A stretch of DNA of 64,000 nt. Origin: Pseudomonas sp. Irchel s3f7. GTDB taxonomy: Bacteria > Pseudomonadota > Gammaproteobacteria > Pseudomonadales > Pseudomonadaceae. Positions 8,280 to 16,864 of this stretch are shown here, piece by piece (position 1 is the first letter of the stretch; each line of letters opens with the position of its first letter). The stretch spans positions 1 to 64,000 of the forward strand of contig NZ_FYDO01000006.1 in NCBI RefSeq assembly GCF_900187615.1, written 5' to 3'. The translations under genes were made by a program, and so were the position numbers. The notes below the pieces were generated by a model. It ran no database searches. It was not told where the DNA came from and saw nothing but the letters and a program-made list of their open reading frames with translations.

Positions 8280-9623
8280 TCAGGCACCGGTCGCTGAGAG
8301 AGCCGGGTTGACGCCAGCGGCGCTGCGTCGGCTGCTGATGGCGAACACGGTCATGGCCAGGGCCGCTACAGCACCGGGCAAGGCAAACGCCATGAAGTTC
8401 AGTTGCAGGGGCAAGCTGATCCCGAGCAGGGCACCACCCAGCAGCGGACCGACGATGGCCCCGTTGCGCCCGATGCCCGACGCCCAGCCCAGACCGGTAG
8501 AACGAATCGTCATCGAATAAAACTGCGCGGCGCAGGCGTACAAAAGAATCTGCGAGCCAATGGTGGTGGCACCCGCAATGGCGATCAGCAGGTACAACAC
8601 CGGCATCGGGCTGTTGAAGCCCAACAGCGTGATCGACACCGCCGCCATGGCGAAAAACACCGCCAGCACTTTCGGCAGATTGAGTTTGTCGCCCAACACC
8701 CCGCCGCCGACCGCGCCGAAGATCGCACCGAAGTTCAACACCAGCAGGAACGACAGGCTCGAACCCAGGCTGTAACCGGCGTTGGCCATCAGTTTCGGCA
8801 ACCAGGAACTCAGCGCGTACACCATCAACAGGCAGCAGAAAAACGCCAGCCACAGCATCAGCGTGCGCAGCGCGCGGCCTTCACGGAACAACTGCAACAC
8901 CGGGGTGCCCGTACCTTTCACTTCGGCCATGTGCAATTGATCAGACGTTTGCGCGACGTAGGCCGGATCGATGCGCTGAAGAATGTTTCGCGCTTCTTCA
9001 TTACGCCCCTGACGCAACATGAAGCCCACCGATTCGGGCAGGAAATACATGATCAGCGGCAACAACAGCAACGGCAGGACCGCCACGTAAAACACCGACT
9101 GCCAGCCGAAACTCGGGATCAGCACAATGCCCAGCCCGGCGGACAGCATGCCGCCCACCGAGTAACCGCTGAACATGATCGCGACCAGCGTGCTGCGGAT
9201 TTTTTTCGGCGCGTACTCGTTCATCAGCGCCACCACGTTAGGCATCACGCCGCCAATGCCGAGCCCGGCAATGAAGCGACAGAGACCGAACTCCGTGGGG
9301 TTGCGGGCAAATCCGTTGAGCACCGTGAAACCACTGAAGAGCATCACGCAGATCGTGATGGCTTTCTTGCGGCCGATCCTGTCCGACAGCGGTCCGAAGA
9401 ACAGCGCGCCGAACATCATGCCGAACAGTGCATAGCTGCCCAGTGCACCGGCTTGCAGAGGACTGAGCCCCCACTCTTTCATCAGCATCGGCAAAACCAC
9501 GCCATAGATCACCAGATCGTAACCGTCGAAGATGATGATCAGGGCACACCAGAACAGCACCATCCAGTGAAAACGGTTGAAGCGAGCGTTGTCGATAACC
9601 TCATGTACGTCGATCTTGCGCAT
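8280..9623 (-). CDS. Aromatic acid:H+ symporter (MFS, BenK/PcaK-like)
   Basis: A 447-residue MFS transporter of the AAHS family with 12 predicted helices. The family motif FDGYDLVIYGVVLP lies in helix 1 and GPLSDRIGRKKAITICV in loop 2-3. It should bring an aromatic acid across the inner membrane. The ATG at 9623 with AAGAGAT upstream is chosen over a frame 28 codons longer that lacks family similarity. It is first in the operon, and a tandem XylS/BenR-type site lies about 90-130 bp upstream (9715-9750). No benABCD or cat genes are in the window. Benzoate is the best guess; 4-hydroxybenzoate or vanillate are alternatives. Confidence 0.87.
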   Translation of the reverse strand: MRKIDVHEVIDNARFNRFHWMVLFWCALIIIFDGYDLVIYGVVLPMLMKEWGLSPLQAGALGSYALFGMMFGALFFGPLSDRIGRKKAITICVMLFSGFTVLNGFARNPTEFGLCRFIAGLGIGGVMPNVVALMNEYAPKKIRSTLVAIMFSGYSVGGMLSAGLGIVLIPSFGWQSVFYVAVLPLLLLPLIMYFLPESVGFMLRQGRNEEARNILQRIDPAYVAQTSDQLHMAEVKGTGTPVLQLFREGRALRTLMLWLAFFCCLLMVYALSSWLPKLMANAGYSLGSSLSFLLVLNFGAIFGAVGGGVLGDKLNLPKVLAVFFAMAAVSITLLGFNSPMPVLYLLIAIAGATTIGSQILLYACAAQFYSMTIRSTGLGWASGIGRNGAIVGPLLGGALLGISLPLQLNFMAFALPGAVAALAMTVFAISSRRSAAGVNPALSATGA

Positions 9624-9714
9624 GGCATATATCTCTTGTTGTTGTTTTTTTAGAGCGTCGGTAACACGGCTTACGTCCGTACAGCCGAGGGTAGAGCCGC
9701 CCGACACGTGGCAA

Positions 9715-9750
9715 TAGCCAGTGAGCGCAGATCACTATCCGTTTTGTGCA
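9715..9750 (-). promoter_or_regulatory. Tandem XylS/BenR-type activator site
   Basis: On the minus strand the sequence contains two direct repeats of the XylS/BenR half-site TGCA-N6-GGNTA spaced by 6 bp: TGCA-N6-GGATA (9750-9736), then 6 bp, then TGCG-N6-GGCTA (9729-9715). Only one base (TGCG for TGCA) departs from the consensus. Spacing and order equal those of the TOL Pm operator. The site lies upstream of the aromatic uptake operon and points toward it. Confidence 0.75.
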
Positions 9751-9843
9751 GAGCCCTGAAACGGGCATGGGAGCGGAAGGCTATGAGCCTCTGCGAGAAA
9801 ATTGTCTTCTTTGCGATCACATTTGAACGCTAAGCTTGGGCCT

Positions 9844-10470
9844 ATGGATGACTCAGATTATTTACGCCTGCTGACCATCGCGGCCGAGCAAGCCAACGCG
9901 TTCCTGTCCAATGCCCGCAAATGGGAGCGTGAGCGTTGGGTCTGCCAGCGCCTGTTGCAAGGCTTGAACATCCCCTACCGCGCCGACGAGTTCGCCCCTG
10001 CCGGGGAGCCGCCGGACGTGCTGTTTCGCGACGCCAACTTCGAAGTGTTCTTTGTGCTCGATGAAGGCCGGCGCCTCAACGATGAATGGCGCGACGAACT
10101 GCAACGTCGACGCAGCGCGTTTTCCCTGAGCCAATTGGTGCGCCGCGAGGCCAAGCCACGACGCATTCCCGCCAACGAGTTCCTGCTGCGACTGGCGCCG
10201 ACCTTGCGCAAAAAAGCCCACAACTACAAAGAACGCGGCATGGACCTGGGCGAGCTGGACATCATCGCCTTCGCCAGCCTCAAGCGAGAGGTGCTGGACC
10301 TCAACAGCCACTTCCCTCCACCCACTGAATATCTGCGCCAGGGCTGGAGATCGTTGTCGCTAGTCGGCCCAACGTTCGCCCGCGTGCTGTTCGCCCACCC
10401 GGAGGCACCGGATTTCCTGCGCAGCAACTTGGGGCGCAGCATTGTGTTCGACGTCGGAATCAGCCTGTGA
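9844..10470 (+). CDS. DUF1780 protein
   Basis: A 208-residue soluble protein with no signal peptide or membrane segment, matching the Pseudomonas DUF1780 proteins (MDDSDYLRLLTIAAEQANAF ... KWERERWVCQRLL). It is rich in Arg/Glu, with a charged middle (RRRSAFSLSQLVRREAKPRR). Function is unknown. The ATG at 9844 is preferred to a frame 14 codons longer. It overlaps the MOSC gene start by 4 bp (GTGA), so the two are coupled. Confidence 0.8.
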   Translation: MDDSDYLRLLTIAAEQANAFLSNARKWERERWVCQRLLQGLNIPYRADEFAPAGEPPDVLFRDANFEVFFVLDEGRRLNDEWRDELQRRRSAFSLSQLVRREAKPRRIPANEFLLRLAPTLRKKAHNYKERGMDLGELDIIAFASLKREVLDLNSHFPPPTEYLRQGWRSLSLVGPTFARVLFAHPEAPDFLRSNLGRSIVFDVGISL

Positions 10471-10994
10471 GCCCATTGCAGCAACTGATTGCCGACGTGC
10501 CGCAACAAGGGCGCGTGCGCTGGATTGGCGTACGCCCCCAATCACATACGCAGATGATTGAACTGGACGCCGTGGAAGCACGACTTGAAGCCGGCCTGAC
10601 GGGCGATCACGCCCGCCCCGGCGTGCGTAATGCGCGGCAGGTGACACTCATTCAGTGGGAACATCTGGCCGTGATCAGTTCGCTGCTGGGCCGTGCCCAG
10701 GATCATCCGGTCGGGCCTGAAGATCTGCGGCGCAATCTCGTTATCAGTGGGATCAACCTGTTCAGCCTCAAGGGTCGGCGATTTCGCATCGGCCAGGCGA
10801 TTTTCGAAACCACCGGTTGGTGCCAACCCTGCGCGCGCCTTGAAAACAACCTCGGCCCCGGCACCTTCCAGGCCGTGCGGGGGCATGGCGGAATCACCGC
10901 CCGGGTGTTACAAAGTGGCATCATTCGCCTGGACGATACAGTGAGCGTCGAGCCTGTTCCGGACAGCGGCTATGCTGCGTTCAACCCCGGGTAA
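10467..10994 (+). CDS. MOSC-domain protein
   Basis: A 175-residue protein that is essentially one MOSC domain (molybdenum cofactor sulfurase C-terminal). It shows the family sequence PVGPEDLRRNLVISGINL, the Cys-containing GWCQPCARLENNLGPG and GHGGITARVLQSG. MOSC domains carry sulfur or bind molybdenum cofactor; the partner here is not evident. It starts with GTG inside the stop of the DUF1780 gene. Confidence 0.85.
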   Translation: MSPLQQLIADVPQQGRVRWIGVRPQSHTQMIELDAVEARLEAGLTGDHARPGVRNARQVTLIQWEHLAVISSLLGRAQDHPVGPEDLRRNLVISGINLFSLKGRRFRIGQAIFETTGWCQPCARLENNLGPGTFQAVRGHGGITARVLQSGIIRLDDTVSVEPVPDSGYAAFNPG

Positions 10995-11045
10995 AACCCC
11001 TGTAGCTTCTACACATTTAGCAACGTCTACTGACGAGGCCCAAAT

Positions 11046-11219
11046 ATGACCAGCCGCCTGAACCCCGACGACCAGAAACATGTCGAAGAGTACCTGCACT
11101 TGTCCCAGCACCAAGTCGAGCGCCGGCCTTTCCGGCCGTGGATGCTCCTTGTACTGGTCCTGGCAGTGACCATTGGTCTGGGCCTGTTGAGCCGACTTAT
11201 CAGTTACCTGACGCTATGA
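11046..11219 (+). CDS. DUF3094 small membrane protein
   Basis: A 57-residue protein beginning MTSRLNPDDQKHVEEYLHLS, with a basic stretch VERRPFRPW and then one hydrophobic helix (WMLLVLVLAVTIGLGLLSRL). This matches the DUF3094 family of Pseudomonas. GACGAGG lies upstream of the ATG. It follows the MOSC gene by 51 bp and precedes ndh by 60 bp. Function unknown; it is probably anchored in the inner membrane. Confidence 0.85.
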   Translation: MTSRLNPDDQKHVEEYLHLSQHQVERRPFRPWMLLVLVLAVTIGLGLLSRLISYLTL

Positions 11220-11279
11220 GCTGCCTTGCGCTCGCTTGGGTAACGACAAAGATTTCCTTTAGCCTTGCGAGTTATCCCC

Positions 11280-12578
11280 ATGTCCCATCGTATTGTTATT
11301 GTCGGCGGCGGCGCCGGCGGTCTGGAGTTGGCTACCCGCCTGGGTAAGACTCTGGGCAAGCGCGGCACGGCCAGCGTGATGCTGGTCGACGCGAACCTGA
11401 CTCACATCTGGAAACCGTTGTTGCACGAAGTGGCGGCCGGTTCCCTGAACTCCTCCGAAGACGAACTCAACTATGTAGCCCAGGCGAAATGGAACCACTT
11501 CGAGTTCCAGCTGGGGCGCATGAGCGGGCTTGATCGTGCGAACAAGAAAATCCAGCTCGCCGCCACTTATGACGAAGCCGGTCTGGAATTGGTACCCGCA
11601 CGTGAAGTGCCTTACGACTCGCTGGTGATTTCCGTCGGCAGCACCACCAATGATTTCGGCACTCAAGGTGCGGCGCAGCATTGCCTGTTCCTCGACACCC
11701 GCAAACAGGCCGAGCGCTTTCACCAACAACTGCTCAACCACTACCTGCGCGCCCATGCGGGGCAGACCGATACCGTCGAGCAGATCAGCGTAGCCATCGT
11801 CGGCGCCGGTGCCACCGGGGTCGAACTGGCCGCCGAACTGCACAACGCCGCTCACGAATTGGCGGCTTACGGTCTGGACCGAATCAAACCGGAAAACATG
11901 CACATCACCTTGATCGAAGCCGGCCCACGGGTATTACCCGCACTGCCGGAACGGATTGGTGGACCTGTGCATAAAACCCTGGAGAAGCTCGGGGTCAACG
12001 TCATGACCAATGCGGCGGTCAGTGAAGTCACGGCCGACAGCCTGATCACCGCCGATGGCAACGAGATCAAGGCCAGCCTGAAAGTCTGGGCAGCGGGGAT
12101 TCGTGCACCGGGCTTCCTCAAGGACATCGATGGTCTGGAAACCAACCGCATCAATCAGCTGCAAGTGCTACCGACCCTGCAAACCACCCGCGACGAGAAC
12201 ATCTTCGCCTTCGGTGACTGCGCGGCCTGCCCGCAACCGGGCAGTGATCGCAACGTCCCGCCACGTGCTCAAGCGGCGCATCAGCAGGCTTCGTTGCTGG
12301 CCAAATCGCTGAAATTGCACATCGAAGGCAAAGCGCTGCCAGAGTACAAGTACACCGATTACGGCTCGCTGATCTCTCTGTCGCGTTTTTCGGCTGTGGG
12401 TAACTTGATGGGCAACCTCACCGGCAGCGTGATGCTCGAAGGCTGGCTGGCCCGGATGTTTTACGTGTCGCTGTACCGCATGCACCAGATGGCGCTGTAC
12501 GGACCGTTCCGCACGGCGATGCTGATGCTGGGCAGCAAGATCGGGCGTGGCACCGAGCCACGCTTGAAACTGCACTAA
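11280..12578 (+). CDS. ndh: Type II NADH dehydrogenase
   Basis: A 432-residue FAD enzyme that passes electrons from NADH to ubiquinone without pumping protons, bound peripherally to the inner membrane. Two dinucleotide-binding motifs are clear: GGGAGGLELATRLG at residues ~8-21 (FAD) and GAGATGVELAAELHN at ~175 (NADH). The C-terminal amphipathic part contains LEGWLARMFYVSLYRMHQMALYG. The ATG at 11280 is chosen over an upstream TTG. It ends just before a REPIN at 12592. Confidence 0.92.
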   Translation: MSHRIVIVGGGAGGLELATRLGKTLGKRGTASVMLVDANLTHIWKPLLHEVAAGSLNSSEDELNYVAQAKWNHFEFQLGRMSGLDRANKKIQLAATYDEAGLELVPAREVPYDSLVISVGSTTNDFGTQGAAQHCLFLDTRKQAERFHQQLLNHYLRAHAGQTDTVEQISVAIVGAGATGVELAAELHNAAHELAAYGLDRIKPENMHITLIEAGPRVLPALPERIGGPVHKTLEKLGVNVMTNAAVSEVTADSLITADGNEIKASLKVWAAGIRAPGFLKDIDGLETNRINQLQVLPTLQTTRDENIFAFGDCAACPQPGSDRNVPPRAQAAHQQASLLAKSLKLHIEGKALPEYKYTDYGSLISLSRFSAVGNLMGNLTGSVMLEGWLARMFYVSLYRMHQMALYGPFRTAMLMLGSKIGRGTEPRLKLH

Positions 12579-12591
12579 GATCCGAGGGCCT

Positions 12592-12656
12592 CTTCGCTGG
12601 CAAGCCGGCTCCTACAGGACTGCATCGATCTTGTAGGAGTTGGCTTGCCAGCGAAG
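12592..12656. repeat. Compact REPIN
   Basis: Two REP units of the CTTCGCTGGCAAGCCGGCTCC type face each other with only about 14 bp between them, so the whole 65 bp forms one near-perfect hairpin. It lies directly after ndh and before the tRNA cluster. Confidence 0.85.
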
Positions 12657-12727
12657 CTTCTCATGGGCGCCACAAAAAACCGGAACAAAAAAAATCCCCG
12701 TATCTTTCGATACGAGGATTTTTAATA

Positions 12728-12804
12728 TGGTCGGGGTAAGGGGATTCGAACTCCTGACATCCTGCTCCCAAAGCAGGCGCGCTACCGGACTGCGCTATAC
12801 CCCG
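12728..12804 (-). tRNA. tRNA-Pro (TGG)
   Basis: A 77-nt cloverleaf read on the minus strand: acceptor CGGGGTA, anticodon loop CTTTGGGAG with anticodon TGG, T-arm GGAGTTCGAATCC, encoded CCA end. It is the last gene of the tRNA operon and identical to the copy at 12982-13058. Confidence 0.96.
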
Positions 12805-12900
12805 GTAAAAAAAGGCGACCTTTCAAAAGTCGCCTTCTTCGATCAGCGCTTTTGGCCTCTGATCTTAAGATTCGATTCCAGCGTTGACTGGTTTCAAAAA

Positions 12901-12976
12901 TGGTGGGTCGTGTGGGATTCGAACCTACGACCAATTGGTTAAAAGCCAACTGCTCTACCAACTGAGCTAACGACCC
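12901..12976 (-). tRNA. tRNA-Lys (TTT)
   Basis: A 76-nt cloverleaf on the minus strand with acceptor GGGTCGT, anticodon loop CTTTTAA giving anticodon TTT, T-arm TAGGTTCGAATCCTA and encoded CCA. It lies between the two tRNA-Pro genes. Confidence 0.96.
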
Positions 12977-12981
12977 AAAAA

Positions 12982-13058
12982 TGGTCGGGGTAAGGGGATT
13001 CGAACTCCTGACATCCTGCTCCCAAAGCAGGCGCGCTACCGGACTGCGCTATACCCCG
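12982..13058 (-). tRNA. tRNA-Pro (TGG), second copy
   Basis: Same 77-nt sequence as the tRNA-Pro at 12728-12804, anticodon TGG, CCA encoded. Five bases separate it from tRNA-Lys, and nine bases separate tRNA-Asn from it. Confidence 0.96.
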
Positions 13059-13067
13059 GTTTGAAAT

Positions 13068-13143
13068 TGGCTCCGTGACCAGGACTCGAACCTGGGACCC
13101 AATGATTAACAGTCATTTGCTCTACCGACTGAGCTATCACGGA
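13068..13143 (-). tRNA. tRNA-Asn (GTT)
   Basis: A 76-nt cloverleaf with acceptor TCCGTGA, anticodon loop CTGTTAA giving anticodon GTT, T-arm CCAGGTTCGAGTCCTGG and encoded CCA. It is first in the operon. Confidence 0.96.
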
Positions 13144-13231
13144 ACTACACATTTCAATTTACAACTTTGAAGCTTTACTGCGTTCTCTTCGACCCGTTCG
13201 CATCGCTGCGTTCGTGTGTCTGAGGCGCGCT

Positions 13232-13259
13232 ATTCTACAATCTTCAGCACCTCTGTCAA
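13232..13259 (-). promoter_or_regulatory. Promoter of the tRNA operon
   Basis: On the minus strand TTGACA (13259-13254), a 16-bp spacer and TAGAAT (13237-13232), followed by a GC-rich discriminator AGCGCGCC. This is a strong sigma-70 promoter with the discriminator typical of stringently controlled stable-RNA genes. tRNA-Asn starts about 82 nt downstream of the expected start point. Confidence 0.85.
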
Positions 13260-13390
13260 CCCCCTAAATTGCTTTCAAGTTAATGATTTGCAACTTATTT
13301 TGGATTCCTGCTTGGGGAGCGGAAACCCTGGCGGGTGACTTACTGCGGGGCGCACTTTACAAGCCTTTTCCTTTGAGTTCAACAGCCTAA
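13260..13390. other. Gap between tRNA promoter and clpB terminator
   Basis: No gene or recognisable element was found here beyond possible upstream sequences of the tRNA promoter (an AT-rich patch at 13265-13305). Confidence 0.5.
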
Positions 13391-13392
13391 CG

Positions 13393-13422
13393 AAAAAAAG
13401 GCCTCGCAATGCGAGGCCTTTT
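13393..13422 (-). terminator. Terminator of clpB
   Basis: Read on the minus strand, the hairpin GGCCTCGC-ATT-GCGAGGCC is followed by a run of seven T. It lies 20 bp after the clpB stop. An oppositely oriented T-run makes it possibly bidirectional. Confidence 0.9.
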
Positions 13423-13443
13423 CGATTTTCCCGCGGTTATGGA

Positions 13444-16008
13444 TCAAACGAATACGATTTCGTCGTTCTCCACCACACCGTGAGCGGTATCGCCCGGCAT
13501 GAACCGACCGGACAGAATCAACTGCGCCAGCGGGTTCTCGATCCAGCGCTGGATCGCTCGTTTGAGCGGCCGTGCGCCGTACACCGGGTCGTAACCGACC
13601 GCAATCAGCTTATCCATCGCCTCGGGGCTGAGATCAAGCTTCAGCTCCCGTTCGGTCAGACGGCTGCGCAGACGACCCAACTGGATCTCGGTGATGCCTG
13701 CGATCTGATCCCGCGCCAAAGGCTCGAAGATCACCACTTCGTCGACCCGGTTGATGAACTCCGGCCGGAAGTGGCTGGAAAGCGCATCCATCACCGCCGC
13801 ACGCTGCGCATCACGATCACCGACCAGTTCCTGGATCTGTACCGACCCCAGGTTGGAGGTCATGACAATCACGGTGTTCTTGAAATCCACCGTGCGGCCA
13901 TGGCTGTCGGTCAGGCGACCGTCTTCAAGTACTTGCAGCAGGATGTTGAACACATCCGGGTGCGCCTTCTCGACTTCGTCCATCAGGATCACCGAGTAAG
14001 GCTTGCGACGCACCGCCTCGGTCAGGTAACCGCCCTCTTCATAACCAACATATCCTGGTGGCGCGCCGATCAAGCGAGCCACGGAATGTTTCTCCATGAA
14101 CTCGGACATGTCGATCCGCACCATCGCCTCTTCTGTATCAAAGAGGAATTCGGCCAGCGCCTTGCACAGCTCGGTTTTACCGACACCGGTCGGGCCGAGG
14201 AACATGAACGATCCGCTCGGCCGATTCGGGTCGGACAACCCGGCACGGGAACGCCGCACTGCGTTGGAAACGGCCACCACCGCTTCTTCCTGGCCGATCA
14301 CACGTTGGTGCAACAGGCTTTCCATCTTCATCAGCTTGTCGCGCTCGCCTTCGAGCATCTTCGACACCGGAATACCGGTCCACTTCGACACGACTTCAGC
14401 GATCTCTTCTTCAGTCACCTTGCTGCGCAGCAACTGGTTCTCGCTTTTGCCGTGCTGGTCGACCATTTGCAGGCTGCGTTCCAAGTCCGGGATCACCCCG
14501 TACTGCAACTCGGCCATGCGGTTCAGGTCGCCTTTGCGGCGGGCGGATTCCAGTTCCTGACGGGACTGTTCGATCTTCTGCTGGATCTGCGCAGAGCCCT
14601 GAACCTCGGCTTTTTCCGAGTTCCAGATTTCTTCCAGATCCGAGTACTCACGCTCAAGCCGAGCGATTTCTTCCTGTAGTTTTTCCAGACGTTTCTTCGC
14701 CGCGTCGTCGCTTTCTTTCTTCAGCGCCTGGGATTCCACCTTCAGCTGAATCAGGCGACGTTCCAGACGGTCCAGCACTTCCGGCTTGGAATCGATCTCC
14801 ATGCGGATGCGGCTGGCGGCCTCGTCGATCAGGTCGATGGCCTTGTCCGGCAACTGCCGGTCAGTGATGTAACGATGGCTGAGCTTGGCCGCCGCGATGA
14901 TCGCACCGTCGGTGATCGCCACCTTGTGGTGAACCTCGTAGCGCTCTTTCAGGCCACGCAGGATCGCAATGGTGTCTTCTTCGCTCGGTTCGTCCACCAG
15001 TACTTTCTGGAAGCGCCGCTCAAGGGCCGCATCCTTCTCTATATATTGACGGTACTCGTTGAGCGTGGTCGCACCGACGCAATGCAACTCACCGCGCGCC
15101 AGGGCCGGTTTGAGCATGTTGCCTGCGTCCATCGAGCCTTCGCCTTTACCGGCGCCGACCATGGTGTGCAGTTCGTCGATGAACAGAATGATCTGCCCTT
15201 CCTGCTTCGACAGCTCATTGAGCAGGGATTTCAGGCGCTCTTCGAACTCACCGCGATATTTGGCACCGGCAATCAACGCCCCCATATCCAGGGACAGCAG
15301 GCGCTTGCCCTTCAAACCATCCGGCACTTCGCCATTGATGATGCGCTGGGCCAGGCCTTCGGCGATGGCGGTTTTACCCACGCCAGGCTCACCGATCAGC
15401 ACCGGGTTGTTCTTGGTGCGGCGTTGCAGCACCTGGATTGTGCGGCGAATTTCGTCGTCACGGCCGATCACCGGATCAAGCTTGCCGTCTTCGGCGCGCT
15501 TGGTCAGGTCGACGGTGTACTTATCCAGCGCCTGACGCGACTCCTCATGGTTCGGGTCGTTGACGGCCTCGCCACCACGCAGGTTGTTGATCGCGTTTTC
15601 CAGGGCTTTCTTGCTCACGCCCTGGCCGAGCAACAGCTTGCCGAGCTTGCTGTTTTCGTCCATAGCGGCAAGCAGCACCAGCTCGCTGGAGATGAACTGG
15701 TCGCCTTTCTGCTGCGCCAGACGGTCGGCCTGATTCAGCAGGCGCGCCAGATCCTGCGACATGTTCACGTCACCGGTCGGGTTCTGGATTTTCGGTAGCT
15801 GGTCGAGCTCTTTGGTCAGCTCTTTACGCAGGCTGTTGATGTCGAAGCCCACCTGCATCAGCAGGGGCTTGATCGAACCGCCCTGCTGCTCGAGCAAAGC
15901 TTGCATCAAGTGCGCGGGCTCGATGGCCGGATGATCGAGGCCGACTGCCAGGGATTGGGCATCGGACAACGCTAACTGCAATTTGCTGGTTAAACGGTCT
16001 ATACGCAT
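13444..16008 (-). CDS. clpB: ATP-dependent disaggregase ClpB
   Basis: An 854-residue Hsp100 chaperone that works with DnaK to dissolve protein aggregates. Order: N-terminal Clp_N repeats (1-145), AAA-1 with Walker [10 protein letters not shown] (~205) and Walker B LFIDELHT, the long coiled-coil middle domain (~400-530), AAA-2 with GPTGVGKTE (~605) and [14 protein letters not shown], and the C-terminal D2-small domain. Full family length, no lesion. The start at 16008 begins [21 protein letters not shown] as in the family, with AAGGAAGGTG upstream. A sigma-32 promoter is visible at 16081-16108. Confidence 0.97.
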   Translation of the reverse strand: MRIDRLTSKLQLALSDAQSLAVGLDHPAIEPAHLMQALLEQQGGSIKPLLMQVGFDINSLRKELTKELDQLPKIQNPTGDVNMSQDLARLLNQADRLAQQKGDQFISSELVLLAAMDENSKLGKLLLGQGVSKKALENAINNLRGGEAVNDPNHEESRQALDKYTVDLTKRAEDGKLDPVIGRDDEIRRTIQVLQRRTKNNPVLIGEPGVGKTAIAEGLAQRIINGEVPDGLKGKRLLSLDMGALIAGAKYRGEFEERLKSLLNELSKQEGQIILFIDELHTMVGAGKGEGSMDAGNMLKPALARGELHCVGATTLNEYRQYIEKDAALERRFQKVLVDEPSEEDTIAILRGLKERYEVHHKVAITDGAIIAAAKLSHRYITDRQLPDKAIDLIDEAASRIRMEIDSKPEVLDRLERRLIQLKVESQALKKESDDAAKKRLEKLQEEIARLEREYSDLEEIWNSEKAEVQGSAQIQQKIEQSRQELESARRKGDLNRMAELQYGVIPDLERSLQMVDQHGKSENQLLRSKVTEEEIAEVVSKWTGIPVSKMLEGERDKLMKMESLLHQRVIGQEEAVVAVSNAVRRSRAGLSDPNRPSGSFMFLGPTGVGKTELCKALAEFLFDTEEAMVRIDMSEFMEKHSVARLIGAPPGYVGYEEGGYLTEAVRRKPYSVILMDEVEKAHPDVFNILLQVLEDGRLTDSHGRTVDFKNTVIVMTSNLGSVQIQELVGDRDAQRAAVMDALSSHFRPEFINRVDEVVIFEPLARDQIAGITEIQLGRLRSRLTERELKLDLSPEAMDKLIAVGYDPVYGARPLKRAIQRWIENPLAQLILSGRFMPGDTAHGVVENDEIVFV

Positions 16009-16080
16009 GGGTCACCTTCCTTTTGAGCAGGCCGGACCTATAAAACGTCCTGAATGAAGAAACCTGCCAGATACCACAAT

Positions 16081-16108
16081 AGATGAGGTCGATTCTGGGA
16101 GTTTCAAG
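16081..16108 (-). promoter_or_regulatory. Heat-shock (sigma-32) promoter of clpB
   Basis: On the minus strand CTTGAAA (16108-16102), a 13-bp spacer and CCTCATCT (16088-16081), against the RpoH consensus CTTGAAA-N11-16-CCCCATNT; one -10 base differs. The leader to the ATG is about 65 nt. Confidence 0.85.
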
Positions 16109-16138
16109 CGTCGCGACGTTGATGCAGGTCAGGGAAGC

Positions 16139-16864
16139 TTAGTGGGCGAGCCAGATCAGGGAGGCGAACCGACCGGTGCGAGGGGCACGGCGGTAAGAAA
16201 AGAAACGCGGGTCGGTCACGGTGCAAAAACCGCCACCGAAGACAGCGGTGACGCCGCGAGCGACCAGACGCAGGCGTGCAAGCAGATAGATGTCAGCCAT
16301 GAATTTGCCGGGGTTTTGACTCGGCACGAAGGCATCAGCCGCTTGCGGCAACTGCTGCACGAAGGTTTCGCGCACCTCAGGCCCCACTTCAAAAGCTTGC
16401 GGGCCGATAGCAGGGCCAAGCCAGACCAATACTTCGGCAGGTGGTACCGCCAGGCTGTCGAGGGTAGCTTCCAGTACACCCGCCGCCAGCCCACGCCAAC
16501 CGGCATGGGCTGCTGCGACGCGAGTGCCGGCACGGTCACAAAACAACGCTGGCAGACAATCAGCCGTCATCGCCGTGCAGGCGATACCGGGTGTCGACGT
16601 CCAGCTGGCATCGGCCGTGACCACCCGGCTTGGGTCCGCATGGGCCACGACAGTGCCGTGGACCTGCTGCAGCCAGGCCGGTTGAATGGAGAAATGCTCG
16701 GTAAGACGACGGCGGTTTTCGGCGACAGCTTCGGGGCTGTCGTCGACATGATCGCCGAGATTGAGGCTGTCGAACGGCGCCAGACTGACGCCGCCCGCAC
16801 GGGTGGTGACGCAGGCTTTGACCCCGGCCGGCGCGGGCCAGTCAGGAATCAGCCAGTCATTCAT
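16139..16864 (-). CDS. pgeF: Multicopper polyphenol oxidase / purine nucleoside phosphorylase family protein (YfiH)
   Basis: A 241-residue single-domain protein of the YfiH/DUF152 family, variously described as a purine-nucleoside-active enzyme and as peptidoglycan editing factor PgeF. The family metal-site residues are visible in QQVHGTVVAHAD, MTADCLPALFCDRAG and VAAAHAGWRGLAAG. The ATG overlaps the rluD stop by 4 bp, so the pair is coupled. A 130-bp gap with a heat-shock promoter separates it from clpB. Confidence 0.9.
   Translation of the reverse strand: MNDWLIPDWPAPAGVKACVTTRAGGVSLAPFDSLNLGDHVDDSPEAVAENRRRLTEHFSIQPAWLQQVHGTVVAHADPSRVVTADASWTSTPGIACTAMTADCLPALFCDRAGTRVAAAHAGWRGLAAGVLEATLDSLAVPPAEVLVWLGPAIGPQAFEVGPEVRETFVQQLPQAADAFVPSQNPGKFMADIYLLARLRLVARGVTAVFGGGFCTVTDPRFFSYRRAPRTGRFASLIWLAH

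Noticed and set aside
8403..9653. A 416-codon plus-strand frame opposite the MFS transporter
   Set aside because: Low-complexity Gln/Arg/His-rich translation, the typical antisense of a membrane protein gene in G+C-rich DNA.
12640..12942. A 100-codon frame across the tRNA genes
   Set aside because: It runs through tRNA-Pro and tRNA-Lys; the apparent peptide is the translation of tRNA sequence.
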